Below are positions 48,780-60,490 of a DNA stretch of 64,000 bases, piece after piece. The notes under the pieces are model-generated. The model ran no database searches and was not told the origin of the DNA. It saw nothing but the letters and a program-made list of their open reading frames with translations. The stretch's first letter is position 1, and each line of letters begins with the position of its first letter. Made by a program: the position numbers and the translations under genes. Source of the stretch: Branchiostoma floridae (taxonomy: Eukaryota; Chordata; Leptocardii; Amphioxiformes; Branchiostomatidae); contig NC_049990.1 in the NCBI RefSeq assembly GCF_000003815.2, positions 7,852,758-7,916,757 of the forward strand, given 5' to 3'.

Positions 48780-48900
48780 ATGTGTGTATGTTCCAGTTAT
48801 GTTTCAGTTAATATGTATGTGTCCTGGGACACATGAAAAACAGACCGTAGCCTGAGTGTGATGTTAACCCTGGTAAAAAAAGAAATGAAATGAAATCCAG
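48780..48900 (+). mobile_element. LINE 3' end remnant
   Basis: TGTCCTGGGACACATGAAAA, CAGACCGTAGCCTGAGTGTG, ATGTTAACCCTGGTAAA and an A-rich AAATGAAATGAAATC tail look like the 3' end of a non-LTR element. No coding part remains. Confidence 0.5.
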
Positions 48901-50690
48901 CTGTTATACGGAAAAGGCTGTAAAGGATCTTGTTGGTGGCTGGTTGAAAATTGAACTTGAAAATTCAACATCATCACATCATTTTTGCACGATCGCACCT
49001 TCAAACGAGTTTTTGTAAACGAAACAAACGTGAATCACATGAATCCGTACGCCCACCTGTAGCTTAGATAAAGCCCACAATAAATATGGATCTTCGCATA
49101 GCCTAACGCAGAGATCCCATGTCTTATTTTTACCGTCAGGAGAGTCTTGATAGCTTTAACATGAAAATGGCACTGCGACTGGGCATTTCGGCAAGCGAGC
49201 AGAATTCCCTTTAGCTGTGAAGCGATCTATGGCGATCTACCTTCCCTGTGATTTCAATAATGTACACATGTAGCAATTTTCCGTTTTGATCATAGTTAAT
49301 ATTGAGATTATTGGTCGACCATCTTACAAATTTTCAAGTACAACATCCTTATATATAATATTATTATCAGCTTTACAAATACAAGCCAAGCCAAGACACT
49401 ATATATTTGCTGTCTGAACCTCATGTTTGGGAGTCAGGGTACGTGTAAGAATTTGTCAAAGCAATCTGCGCGTCCAACTAATCTTGGCAGTACGGAGACA
49501 ACCTCGGTAACAAGACAGGAAGGAAGATAAATCAAGACATGATTTGTGACTCGCAGGAGGTCTTATTCAATTTTCATCTTCTTGCTTGAGATGAAAGGGC
49601 CTGAAAGGGCAGAGCAAGTTGAACCTAGCGTGAAAGTTCGTCGAAGTTGATAAACACATTGTGAAAAATAAACTGCTCCCCAACTAAAAGAATTGGACTC
49701 ACCGAATTTCTTGGACTTACTCTTCCAGTCTTCGCAAGCGCAATTTGAACCGTGAACCGCCGGCCTATATGTTTGTGTACTTAACAGACCCGGCTGTACT
49801 TGAACTTGGGGGCCGACTGTTCGGTCCTTAATGAGCATGGCGCAGGACATTTATCACATAACCGGCTGCTCATCATGCAACAATCATGATGCCCCTGCAG
49901 CTGTACTTGTGGAAGAGTTCCCTAACCTCACTCTGTCTTCAACCATGCATGGAACATATATCTCATAAAACGTGGGGAGTTCCACATATATTGCAGATAT
50001 AAAACGTCGGACTTTGCATTGAATATGACATACACTGTGTACAGAGTAGACATCGAACCCAACACAAGCTGGGTAATAGTTTTGCTTTTACTTATTCGTT
50101 TATTTTCCTTAATTGATTTAACGATATTTTATAGTACGGTAATTTTGTCTTCGGGCATTGACTGCCGGCAGGCCATAAAGTTACGTTTATCTCCTGACCA
50201 ATCAGTGTGGAGAAATTGCTCTTTGAATTGAAGCCGAATCTTGATAGAAAAGTAATCACTTGATCAACTTCTTTTTGTGCAATGTCAAGGAGAACAGCAC
50301 CTGCTTCATCTGCATATATATTACTTGTAGTCTATGTGTGAGAGTTTCCTTTGTTCATAGCTTATGTTTCCATCAACAGTCACTAATCTAGCCGCTCAAA
50401 ACCTATCAAGCTGAAACATCTTTGAACACACATTTGGCCAGACAATAATCATTCGCGAATTGAAAACTAATAAAGTGAACCATAAATTCTGTTGTAAGTG
50501 CCGCGAGGTGCCCACAGACTCATTGACATGTTGCCCCTCGCGTCATGTGCGTCAGAAGGGAATCCTTTTACTGCTATCTGAGGAGGCCGCGAGACTGGGT
50601 GAATAGTGAGTCTGATGAAGTGGAAATACAGATTCTGAAGTTTATTGCACTTGATTTCTAAATTACGCTCACGAGACATATTTCAAATAT
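48901..50690. other. Intergenic, nothing assigned
   Basis: A 95-codon minus-strand frame (49850-49563) has no recognisable domain or convincing splice partners. Confidence 0.35.
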
Positions 50691-50693
50691 ACA

Positions 50694-51925
50694 AGCCAGC
50701 TGTTAGCTACACCAGCCAGCCTTTACCTACACCAGCCAGCTTTTACCTACACCAGCCAGCTTTTACTTACAGCAGCCAGCTTTTACCTACACCAGCCAGC
50801 TTTCACCTACACCAGCCAGCTTTTACTTACACCAGCCAGCTTTTACCTACACCAGCCAGCTTTCACCTACATCAGCCAGTTTTCACCTGTACTGGCCAGC
50901 TTTTACCTACACCAGCCAGATTTTACCTACACCAGCCAGCTTTTACTTACAGCAGCCAGCTTTTACCTACACCAGCCAGCTTTCACCTACACCAGCCAGC
51001 TTTTACTTACACCAGCCAGCTTTTACCTACACCAGCCAGCTTTTACCTACACCAGCCAGCTTTTACTTACAGCAGCCAGCTTTTACCTACACCAGCCAGC
51101 TTTCACCTACACCAGCCAGCTTTTACTTACACCAGCCAGCTTTTACCTACACCAGCCAGCTTTCACCTACATCAGCCAGTTTTCACCTGTACTGGCCAGC
51201 TTTTACCTACACCAGCCAGATTTTACCTACACCAGCCAGCTTTTACCTGCACCAGCCAGCTTTTACTTACACCAGACAGCTTTTACCTACACCAGCCAGC
51301 TTTCACCTACATCAGCCAGTTTTCATCTATACTAGCCAGCTTTTACCTACACCAGCCAGCTTTTACCTGCACCAGCCAGCTTTTACCTGCACCAGCCAGC
51401 TTTTACTTACACCAGACAGCTTTTGCCTACACCAGCCAGCTTTCACCTACATCAGCCAGTTTTCACCTGTACTAGCCATGCTTTTACCTACACCAGCCAG
51501 CTTTTACCTACACCAGGCAGCTTTTACTTACAGCCGCCAGCTTTCACCTACACCAGCCAGCTTTCACCTACATCAGCCAGTTTTCACCTGTACTAGCCAG
51601 CTTTTACCTGCACCAGCCAGCTTTTACCTACACCAGCCAGCTTTTACCTACACCAGCCAGCTTTTACCTACACCAGCCAGCTTTCACCTACACCAGCCAG
51701 TTTTCACCTGTACTAGCCAGCTTTTACCTACACCAGCCAGCTTTCACCTACATCAGCCAGTTTTCACCTGTACTAGCCAGATTTTACCTACACCAGCCAT
51801 TTTTCACCTACATCAGCCAGTTTTCACCTGTACTAGCCAGCTTTTACCTGTACCAGACAGTTTACACCTACACCAGTCAGCTTTTAACTGCACCTGACGT
51901 GCTTTACCTACACCAGCCAGACTTT
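50694..51925 (+). repeat. 20-bp minisatellite, about 60 copies
   Basis: Unit TTTTACCTACACCAGCCAGC with T/C, TTAC and GTACT variants. 50761-50940 and 51061-51240 are identical over 180 bp, showing a recent 300-bp block duplication. Frames of 276 and 139 codons (periodic FYLHQPAFTYSSQLLPTPAS) arise because three 20-bp units make 20 codons without a stop. Confidence 0.97.
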
Positions 51926-52120
51926 GGTATTGCTAGTGGTTTCCAGCGGCATTCAGTTCATAAAAAGCAAAAGAAAATATGCTAAATTCAAGAATAGCGA
52001 ATGCCACTACTGGCCATGCTGGTTCTAACAGGTGCTTGTTCCAATTTTCCTTTTTTTACTGACTTGCAGATGTAGGACCGTATCTTGAGCCATGCAGAAG
52101 CAATGTTAATTTTTTTTCAG

Positions 52121-52302
52121 AGTGGCTCGCTGAGTACGGGATTTCTCCACCCACGCACCGACTTGATCACCTTAAGGTCATTAAAAGAAATCTGCCTCCA
52201 GACAAGCCCCCTGCACCGCCCGGCTTAACATCCCCAACCCCTGACCAAGACCTTGATCTGGTAGCTTTCCAAACTACAGCACAACCGCCGTTCTACATTC
52301 AG
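52121..52302 (+). CDS. Isolated internal coding exon of an unidentified gene
   Basis: Strong polypyrimidine tract and acceptor (TTTTTTTTCAG), then two split-codon bases and 60 open codons, then CAG/GTAATG donor. The peptide begins WLAEYGISPPTHRLDHLKVI, has a Pro-rich middle (PPDKPPAPPG) and ends PPFYIQ. Composition and both splice sites look coding and unlike the flanking DNA, but I recognise no family. Neighbouring exons are not found. GPR101-like exon 2 could only join it through a missing exon because phases differ (0 versus 1). A 1.2-kb minisatellite lies just upstream and a LINE just downstream. Confidence 0.6.
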
Positions 52303-52449
52303 GTAATGTCGCTATGTGCGTCACGAGGCAGCACGAAGAAAGGTGTGCGTCTAATCCGGTACGAACCCTTTTCTAAGAACGTTAATGGGTAAGATGGATT
52401 TTCTTTAGCTTCGGGTTAACTCTGTTGCCGCAAGTCACGTATCCTAATT

Positions 52450-53222
52450 GATTTTTTTTTTATTTTATTTATTTTGCACAATCATTAAAAAAGTTAACAT
52501 AAAACAAATTAAAGGATGAAAGTACATGCAGGGGGGAAGATAAAAGCCTCGTGGCTTGTACAAAGTCTTCCTCCAAAGTAACAAGATTGAATAGACGTGA
52601 AAAATTATACATTAGACAATAATGTAACCAAAAGAATTATATCAATTAACAAAATGGAAATAAATCATAATAGTTCAATAAATGATAACTAATGCAATAT
52701 CATAACGGCGAAATGAATGAAATGATGTAATAAGAATATAACATTGAAAGAAAAGTAACAACTGACAATGAATGGGAGATTAATTAAATGTTTGATTATC
52801 TAATAATGACTTTTTTAACAGGTTTTTGAAGATGGATGGTGAATGACTAAGATGTAATGTTTCATTTAAACTATTCCAGATTTGCGGACACCTGAACAGC
52901 ATGGAAAACTTTCTTTGTTGTGTTTTTACTTGTATCTGTTTTAAATGGTTAGACTGTCTAGTATTGTAATGATGGTGGTCTGAATTGTGATGGAAAAGGT
53001 TCTGGAATTGCTTTGGTATACAAGAACTATTAATTGTTTTGTGAACAAAAAGGCAACTTTGCAGTTTGTTTATATCATATATAGTTAATACTTTTAAATT
53101 ACGAAACAAAGATGCAGAAGGGAATGTATACGACACATTTGAGACTATTCGGATATGGTTAGGAATGAAGAGTTGAGTGCAAGGTACAACACGAAATCGA
53201 AGGAAAGAAAGGAAAGTAATCT
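52450..53222 (-). mobile_element. 5'-truncated LINE (CR1/L2-like), reverse transcriptase C-terminal end
   Basis: The minus-strand frame reads FRVVPCTQLFIPNHIRI, then LTIYDINKLQSCLFVHKTIN, HHYNTRQSNHLK and FRCPQIWNSLNETL to a stop at 52780. IYDIxKLQ...YNTRxxxxL...xxxWNSL is the conserved C-terminal tail of such LINE ORF2 proteins. About 330 bp of 3' UTR ends in an A-rich AAATAAATAAAATAAAAAA tail at about 52455. Confidence 0.9.
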
Positions 53223-53319
53223 CGATCCAGTTTTAGCTCACTGAAGAGCTAGTTTTCCACTGGTCGTGAGAGATACGACATACGCCATGTACATACAGTA
53301 TTTACAGGTTTATTCTACA

Positions 53320-53508
53320 GGGGAAATTCCCATAGCTCTTTTTCGACAAGCACAATGAACAGTAGCCTACGTACGGCTTAACGTCCTGTCTCAGGACTGC
53401 AACCCTTTCCGGTAGCGTGCATGTTGGGTGAGAGAGACAGCCGGAATCGAACTCACGGCTCCTAGTTCCAGAGGCAGGGCCGCTAACCACTGGACTACGC
53501 ACGCTACA
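53320..53508 (-). repeat. tRNA-derived SINE
   Basis: Minus strand: box A TAGTCCAGTGGTTAGCGGC (near 53494) and box B GAGTTCGATTCC (near 53454) at exact tRNA spacing, with a body of about 110 bp. The head no longer folds as a full tRNA, and GTAGCGTGC repeats flank it. Confidence 0.85.
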
Positions 53509-54929
53509 CGAAGCGTGAAACACTTAGATTTTTTGTTCAAATTCGTACTGTCAACAGCCCTAACCTTGTCATGCACTATAACAGTTGATGCTCAACAGGT
53601 CTCGAGCCACCCGCGTGTCCCGAATGCATTGACCTCACCGAGTAGACCAGCTGTCTATGGACTATACCACACAACGTTCAGGATGGGGGTTGCCGGTCCG
53701 TAGTGCGGCAGTACCTGAAACCACTGCTATAGGGGTCACAATCGCCATGGTTTTGTTGGGATCTTAATAAATATCCTTACTTAAAATGCATACAAATCTA
53801 TGAAAAGGGCATTGAGTTATTATCAGCAAATTAGCGACCAGATACAGTACCCCTGTAGGAAGTGAACCTTCCTGGAGGTAAAACGTGATTGGAAGCGGAG
53901 ATATCGATGCCTGCTGGAAACTGCGCTCACCAGATTCCTCGTGCTACTTGAGGGTAGGTGTAGGTCGGGTAAGGTCAGGACAAATCATTACCTAAAAATC
54001 ATTGCGTTTTTAGGGCACCCTGCACTGGAAACTAAGATATTTTTAGCGACTATGAACTTTTTGTACTGCGGTTATTTGAGGCTTAGACCACCAAAGAAGC
54101 CACACCGGCAAAACCTGTCTGTGTGACAAGCTGAATAGAATAAGGTCTAGATGGGAAATACATGCAGCTGTCTTAATGATAGATGACGGTGGTGAGAAAG
54201 CTGGCTGCAGAATTGCCCCGGTCTCCATATATCTCACGCTATTTAGGGACTTCATGCCGATATTTCGTTCTAATCAGCAATAACAGCCAGCTAGAGTGTG
54301 GCTAGGTACAAAGTACGGAAGTGTATAGATGTTACTTATATATGGGGTTGTAAGATGATAATTCGCAGTTGGACAATCAAGCTATGTCAGACACATCCTT
54401 CAGCAGATATTGGATACGAGTAGGTTAATGTTGAAATCTTATTTCTATCCTAATAAAACATCGAGAAACAGGCAATAAATGTGTTAAAAATCAGACGTGA
54501 AAAAATGTCTGAAATATACTGAAATGTGAAAGTATTGTTCGTGACTTGGCACAAATAAGCAATTTTTTTCAAGTTTAGATAAAACTATCTAGCTGCTGTA
54601 GTTCTTGGAACAGGAACACGTTTACTTAACACCCAACGTGACACAACACCGGTCAACTTCAACTTAACACTGATGAAGACACAGTCTGGCTCTTAACAAA
54701 GCTACATGCTGTCAACAAAGCTACATGCTGTTGATAAACTCACCCAGTGACCTTTTTACCGCCCGTTAGAAGCTTCAGACATTGATGTGTTAAGAGACGT
54801 GAACATATCTTATCACGAGAAGTGTTAACGTTAGTACTAGCGCCCATGTCAATGTGAGCACATTTTCGCTGGTGAAGATCTGATAACGGTAATGAACTCA
54901 ACAACAGGTCGATCGGACTGAGCAATACA
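53509..54929. other. Intergenic, nothing assigned
   Basis: No gene, RNA or clear repeat recognised. Confidence 0.4.
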
Positions 54930-54933
54930 TTAA

Positions 54934-55158
54934 GGTGGTATCTCACTGCACTTGGGGCACCGGTGCGGCACTGCGCGCATGCGGGGTTCGTTCACTGTGT
55001 TATTTTTGCCGATTTTTTTATGGTCTAGATATTACATAATACGTAAAAGTGTGACAAAAAACGTACGAAAATTCGCTCTTTATTTCTGAAATTCATTGTA
55101 ATCTTTCAAAACCCCTCAGTGTCGCACAGGTGTGACCCAAGTACAGTGAGATACCACC
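54934..55158. mobile_element. TTAA-type MITE, copy 3, with perfect target duplication
   Basis: 225 bp, termini GGTGGTATCTCACTGCACTT and its inverse, flanked by TTAA on both sides (54930-54933, 55159-55162). It contains a CGCGCAT insertion relative to the others. Confidence 0.92.
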
Positions 55159-56366
55159 TTAAGACGAATACGGGGCAAAACATCGTAAAAGTCGTAAAAG
55201 TGCAGCTAGGACAGGAGAGCTATTGATGTATATATAGAGAGCCGCCATAGCCGCATAACTTGATACCGCGCAAAAACACTCAGACTCAGATTTAACGTTA
55301 ATTGTATCTTCACTTCAGCTCACGTCCTCTCTACATGTATGTCTCCTTGGCACCGCTTTGGAAATTATGCCGTATCATGGTAGAGCATGGCTTAATCACA
55401 TGCTATCAAGCAGCCCTGGTACATATCTACACAATCTGCATATTGAACGGGTTGTCAGGTAACGATTCTTGATCAGTCGACAGACGATTTTGTTATCCAT
55501 TAAAAGATTCCTAATAGTTATAGCGCTGAAATTTGTGGCAACATCGTTCCTGTCCTTGTGTGGTACAGTGCATTAACCCGTCTGAACATACCCGCCCAAT
55601 GCAATGTTAAGTGACCCGAAGAAACATCAACTGATGTTTAATAGCCATAGTAAATACCAACCAATGATCATGCCAAATTAACCACTGCCGGGTGTCACAT
55701 AGATCACCTCCAACGTTAGAACAGAACAAGGAAACCATGACGACATTGGTACATACACATCGTGCTGTGCATATGTAATGTGGCGGGCCGCGGACGGGAA
55801 CAGCGATAGACTCCTTCAGGGTGGCTGGCGTGTGTGTGTGTGCGTGTGTGTGTGTGTGTGTGTGTGCGTACGTGCGTGCGTCTGTGCGTCTGTGTGTTTC
55901 TGTTTCTGTTTCCGCATATTTATGGATAGCATAACTTTAAGAACGGCTGCATTGCGATGATATTTGGTTTGGGGGTAGTTCTTGAAAAGACGAAGGTCAG
56001 CGTAGATTTGAGCTTCCTGACGGTTTTCTTTGGTACTGCAGCAGAACTTCGGTTTGTGTATCCTATCAAGACATGCAATGGTTGTGTTTTTGAGGCACGT
56101 GGCTTTTTAGGTCATGAAGATATAGTGAAAGTTTGACCCCTACCCCTAGCAGCTTGTTCGCTTTTTGCTGTTTTTTTAATCGCTGGAGTGTTCCAATATT
56201 ACCAAGCTTCTTCGGTCCGCCACTAGAAGAACACGGGCGATCAGAAAGCATCGACCGAAAGTCTGCACAGAGGTCTATAGCAAAACTGCCAATAGAGATA
56301 TAATGGTTGATGTCAGGGCAACCTAAAGGCGTGTATCCCTACATAATAATGGCCCATCACTGTTAC
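55159..56366. other. Intergenic with (TG)n tract
   Basis: TG microsatellite at 55829-55890. 55900-56060 (TTTCTGTTTCTGTTTCC, GCATAACTTTAAGAACG, TTTGGTACTGCAG) partly matches 57950-58030 and 34200-34380, an old dispersed repeat. No gene. Confidence 0.45.
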
Positions 56367-56370
56367 TAAA

Positions 56371-57304
56371 GGTCGGCTCCCACTGCACGCGCGTCACGCT
56401 TGCGTCGCTTCGGGGTTCGACAACGCAGACGTAACCCCGCGGCACCTAGAGGTGACGCGAGCGCACCTAGAGGTGACACAAGCAAACCTAGAGGTGACAC
56501 AAGCAAGCGCGACGTTTTTTGGGAAGTTTTAAAAAAACGCAAGTGGCAAGATGCCCCAACAGTGACCCAAGAGTGACACAACAGTGACCCAAGAGTAACA
56601 CAACAGTGACACAATGGTGACGCCAACATGTCTTCAACAGTATCAAGGATATATTTTGTCTATTTTTCACCAAGTATCAAAAGTAAACATCATTTTATTA
56701 TTGAAAAGCTATTTTGGATACATTTTGCATATCATTTTACAGCGGTTTTTCAGTTACAACAGTGACCCAAGAGTAACACAAGAGTAACACAACAGTGACA
56801 CAACAGTGACGCCAACATGCCTTCAACAGTATCACGGTTATATTTTGTCTATTTCCTATTAAATCGTAGGAAATATCAAGATTTTTCATTTGTGAAATAT
56901 GAAAATTAACACACACCATTACACATACTTGTTGCAAAACACAAAAGCGATGGAGTCAAATCTGGTGTATGGTTCGTGTCCATTCATTTGGGTTACTTCT
57001 TTTACTGTAAAAGTCTTTCAAGGTTATCATATAACATAAGTAACATTCATAAGCATAAGCATCATCACAAGGGAAGTTGTTTCATTATAAATCTCATTTT
57101 TAGGGATTTTCATCATTTTACAGTGATTTTTCATACATTGACAACGCTGCGACTTCCGGTAACCTGTCCATTTAGTCTAGAAACGCAACAGTGACTCCTG
57201 TCAGTGGGAGCGCAACAGAAAATCGTCGAAAAGAACACAACAGTGACACAATGAACGAACCCCGAAGCGACGCAAGCGTGACGCGAGTGCAGTGGGAGTC
57301 GACC
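56371..57304. mobile_element. 934-bp long relative of the TTAA MITE family
   Basis: Termini GGTCGGCTCCCACTGCAC and GTGCAGTGGGAGTCGACC are inverted, followed inward by CGCTTGCGTCGCTTCGGGGT and ACCCCGAAGCGACGCAAGCG. Right flank TTAA, left TAAA. The interior has ACAACAGTGACCCAAGAGT-type repeats and a duplicated segment (GACGCCAACATG, CTTCAACAGTATCA) at about 56610 and 56808. No long transposase frame. Confidence 0.85.
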
Positions 57305-57436
57305 TTAACGCACAGTTCCCGAAATAAAACACGTGTATCTCACAGAGACATGACGTGGACGACTTGTCTCCGGTTTGAAGAGTTAGCAACAACGCTAATG
57401 ATTCCATTTTTCTTCCGGTTCTTCTTAAGTTTTTCA

Positions 57437-57690
57437 CACTTGTAAAGAGCTCTGTACACTTGTGTGGAGAAACAAGCGGGCGAGCACTCTAGTTTAATGG
57501 GCATGTTATACCATTTCCTGATACACTCCACTATTGCAATGAGCTCTGTACATACACCAGCTGTGGAGAACCAAGCGGGCGAACACCCTGGTTTACATAA
57601 GCGTGTTGTATCATTTCCTGATATACTCCAGTCCACTATTGTACTGAGCTTTGTAACGTTACATCTACTGAATGAACTGAGCGGACGAAT
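57437..57690 (+). repeat. Tandem repeat, about 105 bp, two and a half copies
   Basis: GAGCTCTGTACA, GTGGAGAAMCAAGCGGGCGA, TTTCCTGATACACTCC and CACTATTG recur from 57447, 57541 and (diverged) 57647. Confidence 0.75.
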
Positions 57691-60339
57691 GCTCTTGCTG
57701 ACTGTACATGTCCAAACTTAGTACGGTAGGCTGAATCGTCACAATGCACGCCTTTTGACCAATGGGTGCACAGTTACCTGTAGGGCACTTTGTGACTGTA
57801 CCAGATCGGTGGCAGACAAAGCTATTACCTTGGCGAATAAGACATTTTTGGAATTAATTTTTGTGGCTAGACAGCATAAATCCAAAAGCTATGGATGGAT
57901 TGACATAATATTTGTGGTAAGGTGTTGTCCTATCAAAGAAATGATTAGATTTGGTGACACTTTCCTCGGTACTGCAGCAGAACGTTCGGTTCTGATATCT
58001 CGTGTTCAGGGCATGGTATGGTCGTGGTTTCAGGGTGGTAGATAGCTCTTGTGCACGAAATGAAGTGACATGTGTTTGGGCCTATAGCTACTGGCAGCTT
58101 TCTTAAGAACTACAGGGGCGTTTGAGTTGTAAGCCTTGAAAGGTACAACTGGGGGGTACCAAGTACCAGACCACCACTATAGTTAAATTTCGATGATTAA
58201 ATAACAAGTTCAAGATGATACACGTGTTCAAGCATATTATGGCCGCGTGCTGTATAAACATGTATTAAACCTTATCCCAAAGTCAACGAGAGACATTTCA
58301 AAAAGAGTGTGACACTAAGTTAGCACTTAGTTAGACGCAGCCACAAAACTGAATGCAAGGACCGGTCAGTCAACAAATGGAATCTGATTATCATAAGTGC
58401 TAGATTTGCTAAACAGTAGAAAAATACCTCTCAAACTACCGGTATGGCTAGACTGGTTGTGAATCTTTACATTCTACACAACATGAAGTTGATCAGGGGG
58501 CAGGCGAGCGGGTTGGACGAAATATCAACAAGGAACACTGTCGAGATTTTCAATAAGCCGGAGATGTTAAAAAATGATATAAAAGACAACAAGAACATAA
58601 AACGTACCACAAATAATTCAAAGGCATGTCATTGACATAAACTTTAATTTTTTGTTTCCGTAAACATACCGGCCGGGCCCCAGGTAGGAAATGTGACGTA
58701 GGCCTAACATTGCTCAGTACCAGACCTCCGTTGACGGCATACGTTGCCATGCCTCCCGGCAAATAAAATGGAGTGACATTTTCAGAAGATGATTTTTTTG
58801 TGTGAAGGAAAATGAAATTCATAATAACCCGTAGAAACCCTTGTGTACAACTAGGGTGGTTACAAGCCACAACATCGCCGAGATTACGCCGAAGCTTTGC
58901 GGGCATAAAGAACACCCGCCGGGCAGTGCGTCACAAAGACCGCCGTCGCTAGCCGCTTCTTACTTATATAGACTTGAAAGAAAGCGGCGAAGACTATGGT
59001 TGAAGCTGATGTTAGGTGCGACCGACAAAACACCTAACTCCACTCTCCATGGAACTACGTCAACGAGATCCTATACCTTCATGGGTGATTTCTACTGATT
59101 AAAAGGGACTGTCATTTACATGACTGTAACTGCGTCATACGAGGATGTTTATGGAGTATTTTAGTCGTTGACATTGTCAAACTTTCAGATGACTATTCTT
59201 TACCATAGCATGTTGTAGATAAACAATCTTGCCGTTGTGGATAATGAGTCGATTCTGTGGTGAAGCCTCATAAGGTAATGTGGAGATATTCAGTTTGGCA
59301 TCATTATCTACAGGAAGAGAATTCGAGAGTTTTCATTACTGCCGTATTTCTTTGTAAATCTTAAAGATACACAAATGACATGGTGCTGAAATCATACACA
59401 TCCATTGTTTTCTTCTCGTGTAATTTTTCCTCTCTTTGAAGGGGCCATTTCTGCTTGAGGCAAAAAAATGTTACGATACATGTATTAGTATTTCTGTCAG
59501 CTTCTCCGTTTGTAGTTTTTATTATTAGATTAGACGCCACGTAATAGATGTTCATCCGGAGATGAAACACAGCTTGTAAATACAACAGAATTAGATAGGT
59601 TTGTAATAAGATATGATGCTGTCTGGAGGGAAACGTTAAGATCAGTGAAATATATCAAATTAGATTACATCACAACTAAACGATATTCCTCTGGAATGTA
59701 AAACACAACATGTAAATATTAGAAATGAATAGGAGGCTTCATGATGATTACATAGATATTATTTTCAACCGCAATTCAGCCCTTGGGCTGCGAATGTGAT
59801 ACGCTTTTTCTTCTTCTTAATAAACCATTACACATATCAATAAGAAAACTTTATTGTGGATTCTGACAACAGTAAACTAATCCCTTTTCATTAAAACATG
59901 ATAATTTCCCGTATCCTGAAGCACGTATTACAATTACGGCGCTTTAATTGAAAAATCGTTCAATGAATGGGATGAAATGAAAATTTAGACTTATCTTTTT
60001 GAGAACGTTTTTTGAGGGCATTTGGTTAAGATTATAATTTTGTCTTTTTCCTGGGGGGAGAAAGTTGCATTTTTCTAAAAGTCTGGCCCCAAAAATCGTT
60101 ACTTTCGCCAATTTTCGCCCTTATGCCATGTTATGGTCCTATTTTCGTTATTTGCTGGACTAAGTTAAAATGGCATGGAATGAGATCATGGTGTAATCTT
60201 ACTCTTCTGCTTGGCCATAAATTTTTCAGATGTCTGTCAAACATATGACTACACCCCCCCCCCCCCCACACACACACACACACACCAACAAAACCTCACA
60301 AATCTAATATTGTCATCCTTCTGACTTTCCTTCACAAAC
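57691..60339. other. Intergenic with scattered repeat ends
   Basis: 58665-58705 is a GC-rich CCGGGCCCC ... GGAAATGTGACGTAGGCC terminus like the 9.64-kb MITE, without its partner. 59771-59824 is a third CR1/L2-like hairpin end (CAATTCAGCCCTTGGGCTGC, AATAAA). A C-run and CA tract lie at 60255-60285. No gene. Confidence 0.45.
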
Positions 60340-60490
60340 AAATCTGTACTTGCCTAACCATAATTCCAATTCTCCGAGTATCCTATTATACCATTTCCGC
60401 CTTATTAAATTTTGCCACTATGCAATATTCACATTAACAAGAAATCACAACAAGACGAAAAACCAAACAAATACACCAACTGGATACAAA
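60340..60490 (+). repeat. Dispersed repeat, uninterrupted copy
   Basis: TTCCAATTCTCCGAGTATCC, TATGCAATATTCACATTAAC and CAACAAGACGAAAAACCAAA match 32525 and 36190. This copy preserves the sequence across the site where the 32.6-kb MITE sits. Confidence 0.65.

Noticed and set aside
50645-51897. 276- and 139-codon frames as a repetitive secreted protein
   Set aside because: Fully explained by the 20-bp satellite; no signal peptide or splice support.
53440-53508. Functional tRNA gene
   Set aside because: Boxes A and B are present but arms do not pair as a cloverleaf and a SINE body follows.
58841-59098. 85-codon frame with a basic C-terminus
   Set aside because: No recognisable domain, no splice partners, in repeat-rich DNA.
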